DNA of 8,183 nt from assembly GCA_964508185.1 (NCBI GenBank), contig CAZDSS010000110.1, positions 1-8,183 on the forward strand, written 5' to 3'. The notes under the pieces were generated by a model. The model saw only the letters and a program-made list of their open reading frames with translations, had not been told where the DNA came from and did no database searches. Shown piece after piece: positions 1-6,391 of the stretch. Every line of letters starts with the position of its first letter. Position 1 is the stretch's first letter. This DNA comes from CAZDSS01 sp964508185. GTDB lineage: Bacteria > Pseudomonadota > Alphaproteobacteria > Sphingomonadales > Govanellaceae. The translations under genes were made by a program, and so were the position numbers.

Positions 1-795
1 GGCGGCTGCTACGCCAAGACGATCCGGCTTTCGGCCGAGGCCGAGCCCGAGATCTACGCGGCGACCCGCCGTTTCGGCACGGTGCTGGAGAACGTGGTGA
101 TCGACCCGGTGACCCGCAAGGTGGACCTCGATGACGCCCGCTTCACTGAGAACACCAGCGGCGCCTATCCCATCGATTTCATTCCGAACACCTCGGAATC
201 CGGCATGGGCAATCCGCCCAAGTCCATCATCATGCTGACGGCGGACGCCTTCGGCGTGCTGCCGCCCATCGCCAAGCTCACGCCCGAGCAGGCCATGTAC
301 CACTTCCTGTCGGGCTATACGGCGAAGGTGGCGGGGACCGAAAAGGGCCTCGGCAAGGAGCCGCAGGCGACCTTCTCCACCTGCTTCGGCGCGCCCTTCA
401 TGCCGCGCCATCCCTCGGTTTACGGCAATCTGCTGCGCGACAAGATCGCGAAAAGCGAAGTCAACTGCTGGCTGGTGAACACCGGCTGGACCGGCGGCGC
501 CTACGGCGTTGGCAAGCGCATGCCGATCCAGGTAACCCGCGCGCTGCTCTCCGCGGCGCTCGACGGCTCGCTGGCCAACGCGCCCATGCGGACGGATCCC
601 AATTTCGGCTTTGCCGTGCCGGTGTCCTGCCCCGACGTGCCGGACCAGATCCTCAATCCGCGCGACACCTGGGCCGATCCGGCGGCCTACGACCAGAAGG
701 CGCGCGAGCTCGTGGGCCTGTTCATCAAGAATTTCGAACAGTTCGCCCCCTATGTGGACGAGTCCGTGCGCGCCGCTGCGCCCAAGGCCGCCTGA
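1..795 (+). CDS. pckA: Phosphoenolpyruvate carboxykinase (ATP), C-terminal part, 5' end outside window
   Basis: The enzyme converts oxaloacetate and ATP to phosphoenolpyruvate, CO2 and ADP, the first committed step of gluconeogenesis, in the cytosol. The reading frame is open from base 1, so the gene begins upstream; about 264 C-terminal residues are present of roughly 530 usual for the family. Recognisable ATP-PEPCK blocks include LTADAFGVLPP, the YHFLSGYTAKVAGTE block, CFGAPFMPRHP, VNTGWTGG with a following GKRM, and the VTRALL helix. The nucleotide-binding P-loop and metal-binding residues would lie upstream and cannot be judged. One oddity: the block usually reading ENTR-x-x-YP reads ENTSGAYP here (Ser codon 157-159), replacing the residue that is Arg333 in E. 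coli PckA. The frame is otherwise intact to TGA at 793-795, and an intrinsic terminator follows. Family assignment is secure; activity is less certain because of the Arg to Ser change. Confidence 0.97.
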   Translation, partial: GGCYAKTIRLSAEAEPEIYAATRRFGTVLENVVIDPVTRKVDLDDARFTENTSGAYPIDFIPNTSESGMGNPPKSIIMLTADAFGVLPPIAKLTPEQAMYHFLSGYTAKVAGTEKGLGKEPQATFSTCFGAPFMPRHPSVYGNLLRDKIAKSEVNCWLVNTGWTGGAYGVGKRMPIQVTRALLSAALDGSLANAPMRTDPNFGFAVPVSCPDVPDQILNPRDTWADPAAYDQKARELVGLFIKNFEQFAPYVDESVRAAAPKAA

Positions 796-820
796 CGGGG
801 CAATTTCATACTACGTCCTG

Positions 821-850
821 GGTCCCGGCTTCGGCCGGGGCCTTTTTTTT
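821..850 (+). terminator. Rho-independent terminator of pckA
   Basis: A 9-bp GC-rich stem (821-829 with 834-842, one G-T wobble) is closed by a TTCG tetraloop flanked by C and G, the very stable cUUCGg loop. Eight T residues (843-850) follow directly. It begins 25 bases after the pckA stop codon and should end that transcript before the J-domain gene. Confidence 0.92.
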
Positions 851-906
851 GCCCGAAGAACGGCCTTGACGCGCGACGCGCGCCCCCGATATGGGGCGGC
901 ACGAGG

Positions 907-935
907 TGGCGCGGCCCGCGCCGGGCTGGCATAAT
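907..935 (+). promoter_or_regulatory. Candidate promoter for the J-domain/lipoprotein unit (extended -10)
   Basis: CATAAT at 930-935 matches the bacterial -10 hexamer at five of six positions. It is preceded by TGG, giving an extended -10 (TGn). The -35 region 17 bases upstream (907-912) is poor. A weaker alternative pairs TTGACG at 866-871 with TATGGG at 890-895. A promoter is needed here because the pckA terminator lies just upstream. The exact site is a prediction only. Confidence 0.4.
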
Positions 936-1006
936 GGAGAGTCCGGAGCGCCGGACATTCCCGGCCTTCCGCAGTTTGCGTGATCTGACGAGAGCTGACG
1001 AGGACC

Positions 1007-1531
1007 ATGGCGCGATCGAAAAGTTGGGGCTTCCCGCGCTGGGGCGGCTATGGAAACACGGAGACGACGCCGCAGGCCCTGCGCATGTGCGACCATGCGG
1101 GCTGCGACCGGCCGGGCGAGCACCCCGCGCCCAAGGCCCGCAACTCCCCCGACAAGTACTGGTTCTGCCAGGAACATGCGGCGGAATACAACCGCTCCTG
1201 GAACTATTTCGCCGGCCTTTCCTACGAGGAGCTTCGCGCCGAAGCCGAGCGGGAGGCCCGGGACTACGGCAAGTATGCAAGCGCCCCCGTATGGGAGCGG
1301 ACGGAAAGCAGCAGCCAGTGGACGCGGGAGGAGCGCCGGGCGCTGCGCAATCTCGGCCTCGATGAGGACGCGACGGCCGAGGACATCAAGGCGAGCTACC
1401 GCAGCCTCGCCAAGCGCTTCCATCCCGACGCCAATCCGGGGGATGCGGCCGCCGCGGCCAAGTTTCAGGTGATCCATCAGTCCTACGCGCTGCTCCGGCG
1501 GCCCGAGGCGGAGAAGAAGCGAGGATCGTGA
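1007..1531 (+). CDS. J-domain (DnaJ-like) protein with N-terminal Cys/His motif
   Basis: This 174-residue protein is a probable co-chaperone that would stimulate an Hsp70 (DnaK) ATPase through its J domain. The J domain is C-terminal, about residues 110-165, with the diagnostic His-Pro-Asp at 139-141 in the context KRFHPDANPG. The N-terminal third starts with a WGFPRWGGYG stretch. It then carries C28-x4-C33 and C54-x2-H57 (with H30 and H39 nearby), a pattern that could hold one zinc ion. A Glu/Ala/Arg-rich, probably helical linker (about 72-90) joins the two parts. There is no Gly/Phe region or DnaJ-type CxxCxGxG zinc domain, so it is a type III J protein rather than DnaJ itself. ATG 1007 is the only start after an in-frame stop at 986-988; the purine-rich GAGGA before it sits unusually close (2 nt). 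The stop overlaps the start of the lipoprotein gene by 4 bp, implying translational coupling. The client is unknown. Confidence 0.88.
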   Translation: MARSKSWGFPRWGGYGNTETTPQALRMCDHAGCDRPGEHPAPKARNSPDKYWFCQEHAAEYNRSWNYFAGLSYEELRAEAEREARDYGKYASAPVWERTESSSQWTREERRALRNLGLDEDATAEDIKASYRSLAKRFHPDANPGDAAAAAKFQVIHQSYALLRRPEAEKKRGS

Positions 1532-2472
1532 CCCGCCGCAGCCCCGCCGCCCTCATCGCGGCCGCATTGGCCCTCATCCTTCTCGCCGCGTCCTGCGCGC
1601 CGCCGCCGCCGCGGGAACGGGCGGCGGACCATCCCTTGATCGACCGCATCTGGTCGAGCGCCGAGGGCCGGTTCGTGACATCCGCCGAGCTTCTCGACCG
1701 CATGGCGGCGGCGCGCTTCGTCCTCCTGGGCGAGGTTCATGACAATCCCCGCCATCACCAGCTTCAGGCCTGGGCGGTGAAGGCCCTGGCCGAGCGCAAC
1801 CGCAAGCTGTCCCTGGTGGCGGAGATGATCGCCGCCGATCAGGCGCCGGGCCTCGCGCTCTTTGAGGCGGAGCCGCGCACGCGCGCCGCAAGCCTTGCCA
1901 CCTTTCTCAACTGGGCGCAAAGCGGCTGGCCCGATTTCGTCCTTTATGAGCCCATCTTCGACGCCGCGGTGCGGGCGGGCTTCCCGCTCGTCCCCGGCAA
2001 TCTCGACCGCAGCATGGTGCCGGCCATGCATCGGGCGGGGCTTGCCGCCCTGCCTGAAGCGGACCGGCAGCGCCTCGGCCTTGAAAAGGGCGTGCCGGAC
2101 GAGGCGGCACGGATCCTCGGGCGCAGCATCGCGGAGGCCCATTGCGGAGTCTTCGGCGCGGATTCAGAAGACAAGCTCGCCCGGTTCGTCGCGATCCAGT
2201 ACGCGCGGGATGCCGTGATGGCGCGGGCCATGGCTGATGCCGCAGGCGGCGACGGCGCGATCCTCATCGCCGGGGCCGGCCATGTGCGGCGGGATGCGGG
2301 GGTGCCCCATCATCTCGCCCGCATGGGGATCCCCGGAAAGGTCGTCGCCATCGCCTTCGTGGAGGCGGCGGCCGATCGCGCGGCGCCGCAGGATTATGAC
2401 GAGGACGCGGATTATCTCTGGTTCACCGGCGGGCCCGAGCGCGCGGATCCCTGCGCCGCCGTGAGTCCCTGA
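1528..2472 (+). CDS. ChaN-family (Tiki/ChaN superfamily) lipoprotein
   Basis: This 314-residue predicted lipoprotein has a basic N-terminus (MTRR), a hydrophobic segment (about 7-22) and a lipobox-like AASC with Cys23 as the lipidation site, followed by a Pro-rich linker. The family signature appears as LGEVHDNPRHHQLQ (about 67-80: Glu69, His71, His76, His77) and, near the C-terminus, GHVRRDAGVPHHL (about 251-263, His252). ChaN of Campylobacter is a heme-binding, iron-regulated lipoprotein encoded beside a TonB-dependent receptor; related Tiki proteins are metal-dependent proteases. Here the gene also sits next to a TonB-dependent receptor, but that receptor has its own promoter and TPP riboswitch, so a shared function is not established. 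The GTG start overlaps the upstream stop codon (GTGA) and has a GAGGA sequence just before it. The molecular function is unproven; the family call is strong. Confidence 0.88.
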   Translation: MTRRSPAALIAAALALILLAASCAPPPPRERAADHPLIDRIWSSAEGRFVTSAELLDRMAAARFVLLGEVHDNPRHHQLQAWAVKALAERNRKLSLVAEMIAADQAPGLALFEAEPRTRAASLATFLNWAQSGWPDFVLYEPIFDAAVRAGFPLVPGNLDRSMVPAMHRAGLAALPEADRQRLGLEKGVPDEAARILGRSIAEAHCGVFGADSEDKLARFVAIQYARDAVMARAMADAAGGDGAILIAGAGHVRRDAGVPHHLARMGIPGKVVAIAFVEAAADRAAPQDYDEDADYLWFTGGPERADPCAAVSP

Positions 2473-2483
2473 GCCTGCGCGCC

Positions 2484-2512
2484 TTGACAGGCATCGGTTA
2501 ATTTGCAATCAC
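2484..2512 (+). promoter_or_regulatory. Candidate promoter of the riboswitch-receptor-tenA transcript
   Basis: A perfect -35 hexamer TTGACA lies at 2484-2489. The -10 region 17 bases downstream (AATCAC, 2507-2512) is weak; TGCAAT at 2504-2509 matches better but gives only a 14-base spacer. Transcription would start near 2518, directly before the riboswitch aptamer, which is where it should be. The -35 is convincing; the -10 assignment is not. Confidence 0.5.
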
Positions 2513-2518
2513 TGTTGC

Positions 2519-2608
2519 CGTTCCACTGGGGTGTCCAGGTTTAGGCCGGGACTGAGATCATACCCACAGAACCTGATCTGGTTAGGACCAGCGAAGGGAG
2601 AGGGATCG
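2519..2608 (+). promoter_or_regulatory. TPP (THI-box) riboswitch
   Basis: The RNA binds thiamin pyrophosphate and turns down the genes behind it. The sequence shows the conserved aptamer blocks in order: GGGGTG (2528-2533), CTGAGA (2552-2557), ATACCC (2560-2565), GAACCTGATCTGG (from 2569) and CCAGCGAAGGGAG (2588-2600). The loop between the last two reads TTAGGA instead of the commoner TTAATA, a tolerated position. A closing P1 stem can be drawn between CGTTCC (2519-2524) and GGATCG (2603-2608) with one T-T mismatch. I see no terminator hairpin with a T-run between the aptamer and the receptor start. Control is therefore more likely at translation, as is usual in Gram-negative bacteria. It precedes a TonB-dependent receptor and tenA, both sensible thiamin-pathway targets. 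Confidence 0.96.
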
Positions 2609-2670
2609 CAACATATGTTCGCCATTTCGCCCAACGGCTTCCTGGAGTTCCTGACCCCCGTGCATCTTTG

Positions 2671-2675
2671 GGAGG
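2671..2675 (+). promoter_or_regulatory. Ribosome binding site fixing the TTG start of the receptor gene
   Basis: GGAGG sits 6 bases before the TTG at 2682. An in-frame stop lies at 2652-2654 and no ATG or GTG lies between it and the signal peptide, so this site decides the start. TTGGG at 2668-2672 can pair with CCCAA at 2630-2634, which would partly hide the site; whether TPP binding favours that pairing is not visible from sequence. Confidence 0.7.
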
Positions 2676-2681
2676 GCTCCA

Positions 2682-4820
2682 TTGCGAAGCTTGTATCTGT
2701 CGACCGTCAGCCTCATCACCCTGTTCGCGACCGCCGCGGCGGCGGAAGCGCCCGTGGACGAGATCCTGGTCACCGCCCGCGGCCGCACGGAGATCCTGCA
2801 GGACATTCCTGACAGCGTGACCGTGCTGTTCCGGGACGATCTGAGGCTCCGGGAAGTCCGCACCATCGACGACGTGCTGGCGCTCACCCCCGGCGTCCAC
2901 ATGGTCAACGACCAGGATCCGGGCACCAATATCGTCACCGTCCGCGGCATTACCACAGACCGTCTGCAGGCCCCGTCCATCGCCTATGTGATCGACGGCG
3001 TGTCCCTGGCGGACACCGAATTCTTCACCGGCCGCTTCTTCGACATGGAGCGGGTGGAGATCCTGAAGGGCCCCCAGGGCGCGCTCTACGGCAAGAACGC
3101 CATCGGCGGCGTCATCAATGTGACGACCCGCGCCCCGAGCGCCGAGTGGGAGGGCAATGCGGAAATCGGCTACGGCAACGGCGACACCGTCGAGCTCGAG
3201 GGCGGGATCGGCGGCCCGATCATTGCGGACAAGCTGCTGTTCCGCGTCGCCGGGGCGTTCCACGAGACCGACGGCTTCATCCATAACCGCTTCCTCGACC
3301 GCAAGGTGGATCATTTCACGAGCCGCAATCTGCGCGCCCGCTTCCTCGGCCTACTCGGCGAGAATTTCACCGCCGACCTTCGCTTCAATTACATGAACGA
3401 GGAAGGCGGCGCGGCCTACATCTCGTCCAACAACGTGACGGGACTCCATCACGGGCGGCTTTCGGGCGCGGCGCTCACCGATCCCATCGGCGATTTCGAA
3501 GGCGCGGCCGACCGCGAATGGAAGAACCTGTCCCTGAAGCTCGACTGGGGGATCGGCGGCGGCACGCTCACCTCCATCAGCGCCTATGACGACTATCACA
3601 AGGATTTCGTCGAGGAATTCGATTTCAGGAACGGCCCCGTGACCCTCGACGGGCTGCCGCTTTTCCCCGAGGGCGTGCAGCCCCTGCGCCAGCCCAAGGA
3701 TATCGAGGTCCTGACCCAGGAGATCCGCTACACGTCCGACGACGACCGGCGCTTCCGCTTCATCCTTGGCGCCTTCGTCCAGGACATGAAGAACGTGCGC
3801 ATCGACGATTTCGGCCCCCTCCTCTTCGGGGCGGAGGCGCCGCGCTTCCGCACTCGCTCCACCCAGTGGGCGGCGTTCGGGCAGGCGAGCTACGACATCA
3901 CGCCGACGCTCGAGCTCACGGCGGCGCTCCGCTACGACCGCGACGACCGGGCGGTGACGACCACGGGCAATGACAGCGGCGCCCTCGTCGAGCGGCGGGA
4001 AGAGGTGTTCGACCGCGTCCAGCCCAAGCTTTCGCTCGCGTGGCAGGTGACGGACGATCACATGCTCTATGCGACCTATTCGGAAGGCTTCAAGACCGGC
4101 GGCTTCAACGCGCCGCCCGGGCCCGGCGACATTCACGAGGCGGTGTTCCGCCCGGAAAAGACCCGGTCCTACGAGCTTGGCGCCAAGACCAGCTGGTTCG
4201 GCGGGAGGCTTGTGGCCAATCTCGCGGCCTTTCACACCAAATACGACAATCTCCAGTATTTTGCCTTCATCGGGGCCAATTCCCTGGCCTTCAACGCCGA
4301 CCGGGCGGATATCTGGGGGCTGGAATTCGCCGCCGTCGCGCGGCCCATCGACAATCTCACGCTGGACATGAGCTTCGCCCTCACCGATTCCGAGATCGAG
4401 GAGCTGACGGCGCCCGATCCGGTGAACCCGGCGATTTTCGTCGATTATGCGGGGCGCAACACGCCGAACAATCCGCGCAATTCCTTCAATCTGGGGGCGC
4501 AGTACGAATGGCCGGTCGATGACAGGGCCCGGGTCGTGCTGCGCGCCGACTGGCGGCATCTCGGGAAAATCTATTACGAGATCGACAACGTCCTCCATTC
4601 CCCGGGCCGCGATACGCTGGACGCCCGCATCGCCTATGAGACGCCGGGCTGGTCCATCGCCCTCTGGGGCAAGAACCTGACTGACGAGCGCTGGGCCATC
4701 TCCGCCTTCGGGCAGGGGCAGGTGGCGTTCCTCGCCGGGCTCGGCCCCGACGGGCCGTTCGACAGCTTCACCATCAATCGCGGCCGCCAGTACGGCGCGA
4801 CCCTCGGTCTGCGGTTCTGA
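2682..4820 (+). CDS. TonB-dependent outer-membrane receptor, predicted thiamin or thiamin-precursor transporter
   Basis: This 712-residue TonB-dependent receptor would import a ligand across the outer membrane using energy from TonB-ExbBD. Residues 1-21 form a signal peptide ending in a run of Ala. A TonB box follows (VDEILVTARGR, about 25-35). The plug domain (about 40-155) has the family blocks VRGI, YVIDGV, the MERVEILKGPQGALYGKNAIGGVINV region and TTRAP. The rest is the 22-strand barrel, with the typical SEGFKTGGFN strand (about residues 467-476) and a C-terminal Phe (GATLGLRF) expected for BAM-dependent assembly. Sequence alone resembles the broad 'iron complex receptor' group. The TPP riboswitch in its leader and tenA 17 bases downstream instead point to thiamin, HMP or a formylaminopyrimidine as ligand. 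The start is TTG, supported by GGAGG 6 bases upstream. Specificity is inferred from context only. Confidence 0.93.
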   Translation: MRSLYLSTVSLITLFATAAAAEAPVDEILVTARGRTEILQDIPDSVTVLFRDDLRLREVRTIDDVLALTPGVHMVNDQDPGTNIVTVRGITTDRLQAPSIAYVIDGVSLADTEFFTGRFFDMERVEILKGPQGALYGKNAIGGVINVTTRAPSAEWEGNAEIGYGNGDTVELEGGIGGPIIADKLLFRVAGAFHETDGFIHNRFLDRKVDHFTSRNLRARFLGLLGENFTADLRFNYMNEEGGAAYISSNNVTGLHHGRLSGAALTDPIGDFEGAADREWKNLSLKLDWGIGGGTLTSISAYDDYHKDFVEEFDFRNGPVTLDGLPLFPEGVQPLRQPKDIEVLTQEIRYTSDDDRRFRFILGAFVQDMKNVRIDDFGPLLFGAEAPRFRTRSTQWAAFGQASYDITPTLELTAALRYDRDDRAVTTTGNDSGALVERREEVFDRVQPKLSLAWQVTDDHMLYATYSEGFKTGGFNAPPGPGDIHEAVFRPEKTRSYELGAKTSWFGGRLVANLAAFHTKYDNLQYFAFIGANSLAFNADRADIWGLEFAAVARPIDNLTLDMSFALTDSEIEELTAPDPVNPAIFVDYAGRNTPNNPRNSFNLGAQYEWPVDDRARVVLRADWRHLGKIYYEIDNVLHSPGRDTLDARIAYETPGWSIALWGKNLTDERWAISAFGQGQVAFLAGLGPDGPFDSFTINRGRQYGATLGLRF

Positions 4821-4823
4821 CGG

Positions 4824-4829
4824 CAAGGA
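4824..4829 (+). promoter_or_regulatory. Ribosome binding site of tenA
   Basis: AAGGAG lies 8 bases before the ATG at 4838, in the 17-base gap after the receptor stop codon. It gives tenA its own strong initiation site within the shared transcript. Confidence 0.75.
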
Positions 4830-4837
4830 GAACATCC

Positions 4838-5506
4838 ATGGCTTTCAGCGACGAGATCTGGGCCGATATCGGCGGTCTGCTGCACAAGATCCTGGACCTT
4901 CCCTTCAACCGGGAGCTCGCGGCGGGGACCCTCGCGCGGGAGCGCTTCCAGTTCTATGTGATCCAGGATTCCCTCTATCTCCAGAGCTTCTCCCGCGCCC
5001 TGTCCATGGCCGCGGCCAAGGCGCCGGACGGGGAGGGGATGCTCTGCTTCTCCCAGGGCGCTGCGGGGGCGGTCACCGTGGAACAAGCCCTCCATGCGGG
5101 CTTCCTCGACCAGTTCGGCGTCAGCGCCGCCGATCTCGCCGCGGCGGAAAGGAGCCCCACCTGCCAGGCCTATACGAGCTATCTTCTGGGGATCGCGGCG
5201 ACCGGCAGCTATGGCGAGCTCGTCGCCGGGGTCCTGCCCTGCTTCTGGATCTATGCCTTCGTCGGCACCGAGATCAAGAAGACGGCGGCCGCGAACAATC
5301 CCTATCAGGCCTGGATCGATACCTACGCCGATCCGTCCTTCGAAAAGGCGGTCCGCGACGTGATCCGGGAGGTGAACAAGGCGGCGGAAGTCACGTCGCA
5401 GGCCGATCGCCAGGCCATGCGCCGCGCCTTCCGCCGCGCCAGCATCTATGAATGGATGTTCTGGGACAGCGCCTATCGCCGCGAAAGCTGGCCCGTGTCC
5501 CTGTGA
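4838..5506 (+). CDS. tenA: TenA family aminopyrimidine aminohydrolase / thiaminase II
   Basis: TenA hydrolyses amino-HMP, formed from base-degraded thiamin via formylaminopyrimidine, to the thiamin pyrimidine HMP; it can also split thiamin itself. It acts in the cytoplasm. The 222-residue, all-helical protein is of normal length. All residues known to line the B. subtilis TenA active site occur at the same numbers here: Asp44, Tyr47, Tyr112, catalytic Cys135 (in LPCFWIY), Tyr139, Tyr163 and Glu205 (in IYEWMFWDSAY). It is therefore a TenA_C-type enzyme expected to be active. It lies 17 bases after the receptor gene with an AAGGAG site 8 bases before ATG, so it should share the TPP-riboswitch transcript. 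No thiD, thiE or thiamin permease gene is beside it. The gene ends in a hairpin shared with the converging phzF-like gene. Confidence 0.95.
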   Translation: MAFSDEIWADIGGLLHKILDLPFNRELAAGTLARERFQFYVIQDSLYLQSFSRALSMAAAKAPDGEGMLCFSQGAAGAVTVEQALHAGFLDQFGVSAADLAAAERSPTCQAYTSYLLGIAATGSYGELVAGVLPCFWIYAFVGTEIKKTAAANNPYQAWIDTYADPSFEKAVRDVIREVNKAAEVTSQADRQAMRRAFRRASIYEWMFWDSAYRRESWPVSL

Positions 5507-5528
5507 TCAGAAAGTCTCCCTCTGATCA
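5504..5528. terminator. Symmetrical hairpin between convergent tenA and phzF-like genes
   Basis: TGATCAGA (5504-5511) and TCTGATCA (5521-5528) are perfect reverse complements separated by 9 bases. The left arm contains the tenA stop codon, and the right arm contains the stop codon of the opposite gene. The hairpin forms on both transcripts, so it could act as a two-way 3' end or stabilise the mRNAs. There is no T-run on either side, so classical intrinsic termination is doubtful. Confidence 0.4.
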
Positions 5529-6323
5529 GAAGGTGATCTCACCCTTGAGATAGGTGCGGGCCTGGCCGCCGATCTCCACCCGGTCGCCGAGGAACCGCCC
5601 CGAGACGTTGCCGCCGCGGCGCGAGATCTGCCGCGCCTTGAGGTCGTTCCTGCCGAGGCGCGTCGCCCAGTAGGGAATGAGGGTGGTGAAGGCCGAGCCG
5701 GTCACGGGATCCTCGTCCACTCCGGCGCGCGGGGCGAAGAAGCGGCAGACGAAGTCGAGCCCGTTGCCGTCGCCCGGCGCCGTCGCGATCACCGCGAAAT
5801 GGTCGAAGCGGGACAGGGCGCGGAAGTCGGGCTCGAGCGCGGCGACGTCATCCGCACGGTCGAAGATCGCCACGAGATCGCGCACACCCTTGGCGAAGGC
5901 CGCAGGCCGCCCGCCCAGGGCCTCCGCCACGGGATCGAGATAGGGATGATCCGCCGGCTTGCGGGCGGGAAAATCCATCACCAGCTCCTCGCCCCGGCGG
6001 ACGACGGTCAGGATGCCGCTGCGGCTCGAGAAGCGGATGCGGTCGCCCCTGAAGCCCAGATCCTCGAACAGGACATGGGCCGAGGCGAGGGTGGCATGCC
6101 CGCAAAGATCGATTTCCACGGCCGGCGTGAACCAGCGGAGATCGAAATCGGCCTCGCCGTTCCTGGCCGGCACGAAGAAAGCCGTCTCCGACAGATTGTT
6201 CTCGGCCGCGATCGCCTGCAGCAGATCATCGGACAGCCAGGAGTCGAGCGGCATGACCGCCGCCGGATTGCCGGTGAAGACCGCATCTGCGAATGCGTCC
6301 ACCTGATAGAGCGGGTATGACAT
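5526..6323 (-). CDS. PhzF family isomerase-like protein
   Basis: This 265-residue protein has the two-lobed diaminopimelate-epimerase-like fold of the PhzF family, a usual length for it. PhzF itself isomerises trans-2,3-dihydro-3-hydroxyanthranilate in phenazine synthesis, but most relatives have unknown substrates and no phenazine genes are present here. Family blocks seen: an N-terminal YQVDAFADAVFTGNPAAV, NNLSETAFF with the expected catalytic Glu46, LRWFTPAVEIDLCGHATLA with His76, and DEDPVTGSAF with Asp205. The position after GSA, usually His in the family, is Phe212. The ATG start has an AAAGG-type site 9 bases upstream. It follows the P450-like gene on the same strand with a 68-base gap, so the two probably form one transcript. 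Family certain; reaction unknown. Confidence 0.93.
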   Translation of the reverse strand: MSYPLYQVDAFADAVFTGNPAAVMPLDSWLSDDLLQAIAAENNLSETAFFVPARNGEADFDLRWFTPAVEIDLCGHATLASAHVLFEDLGFRGDRIRFSSRSGILTVVRRGEELVMDFPARKPADHPYLDPVAEALGGRPAAFAKGVRDLVAIFDRADDVAALEPDFRALSRFDHFAVIATAPGDGNGLDFVCRFFAPRAGVDEDPVTGSAFTTLIPYWATRLGRNDLKARQISRRGGNVSGRFLGDRVEIGGQARTYLKGEITF

Positions 6324-6353
6324 GGCGGGTAGCCTTTGCTGGAGTGATGTGGT

Positions 6354-6380
6354 GACCGAAATTTGCTGGTTCTTTCGGTC
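6354..6380. repeat. Inverted repeat between the P450-like and phzF-like genes
   Basis: GACCGAAA (6354-6361) and TTTCGGTC (6373-6380) are perfect 8-bp inverted arms around an 11-base spacer, in the 68-base gap between the two minus-strand genes. On that strand no T-run follows, so it is more likely an intercistronic hairpin affecting mRNA stability, or a protein-binding site, than a terminator. Confidence 0.4.
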
Positions 6381-6391
6381 TTTGGCAACGG

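Noticed and set aside
985..1002. Short direct repeat CTGACGAG before the J-domain start
   Set aside because: Two 8-base copies with no further units and no recognisable role; likely chance.
806..1477. Minus-strand frames over the pckA terminator and J-domain gene
   Set aside because: They run through a strong terminator and opposite a gene with a clear HPD motif; no ribosome site or domain supports them.
1483..2142. A 219-codon minus-strand frame opposite the ChaN-family gene
   Set aside because: The plus-strand product has a lipobox and family motifs; the antisense product shows none.
2615..2812. 65-codon frame starting just after the riboswitch as an annotated gene
   Set aside because: It overlaps the receptor's signal peptide and plug coding sequence in another frame and becomes Arg/Gly/His-rich. 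It is kept only as a possible leader in the findings.
2541..3314. A 257-codon minus-strand open frame across the riboswitch and receptor start
   Set aside because: It overlaps the riboswitch and plug-domain coding region; its His/Asp/Arg-rich translation resembles no family.
2682..4820. Receptor as a siderophore or heme receptor
   Set aside because: Barrel sequence alone cannot decide, but the TPP aptamer in the leader and tenA downstream favour a thiamin-related ligand.
3351..4835. A 494-codon open frame on the minus strand inside the receptor gene
   Set aside because: It lies opposite the well-supported TonB receptor, has no recognisable domain, and its composition is that of a GC-rich antisense shadow.
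5526..6323. Part of a phenazine biosynthesis cluster because of the PhzF family member
   Set aside because: No other phenazine genes are in the window, and PhzF-family proteins of unknown function are widespread.
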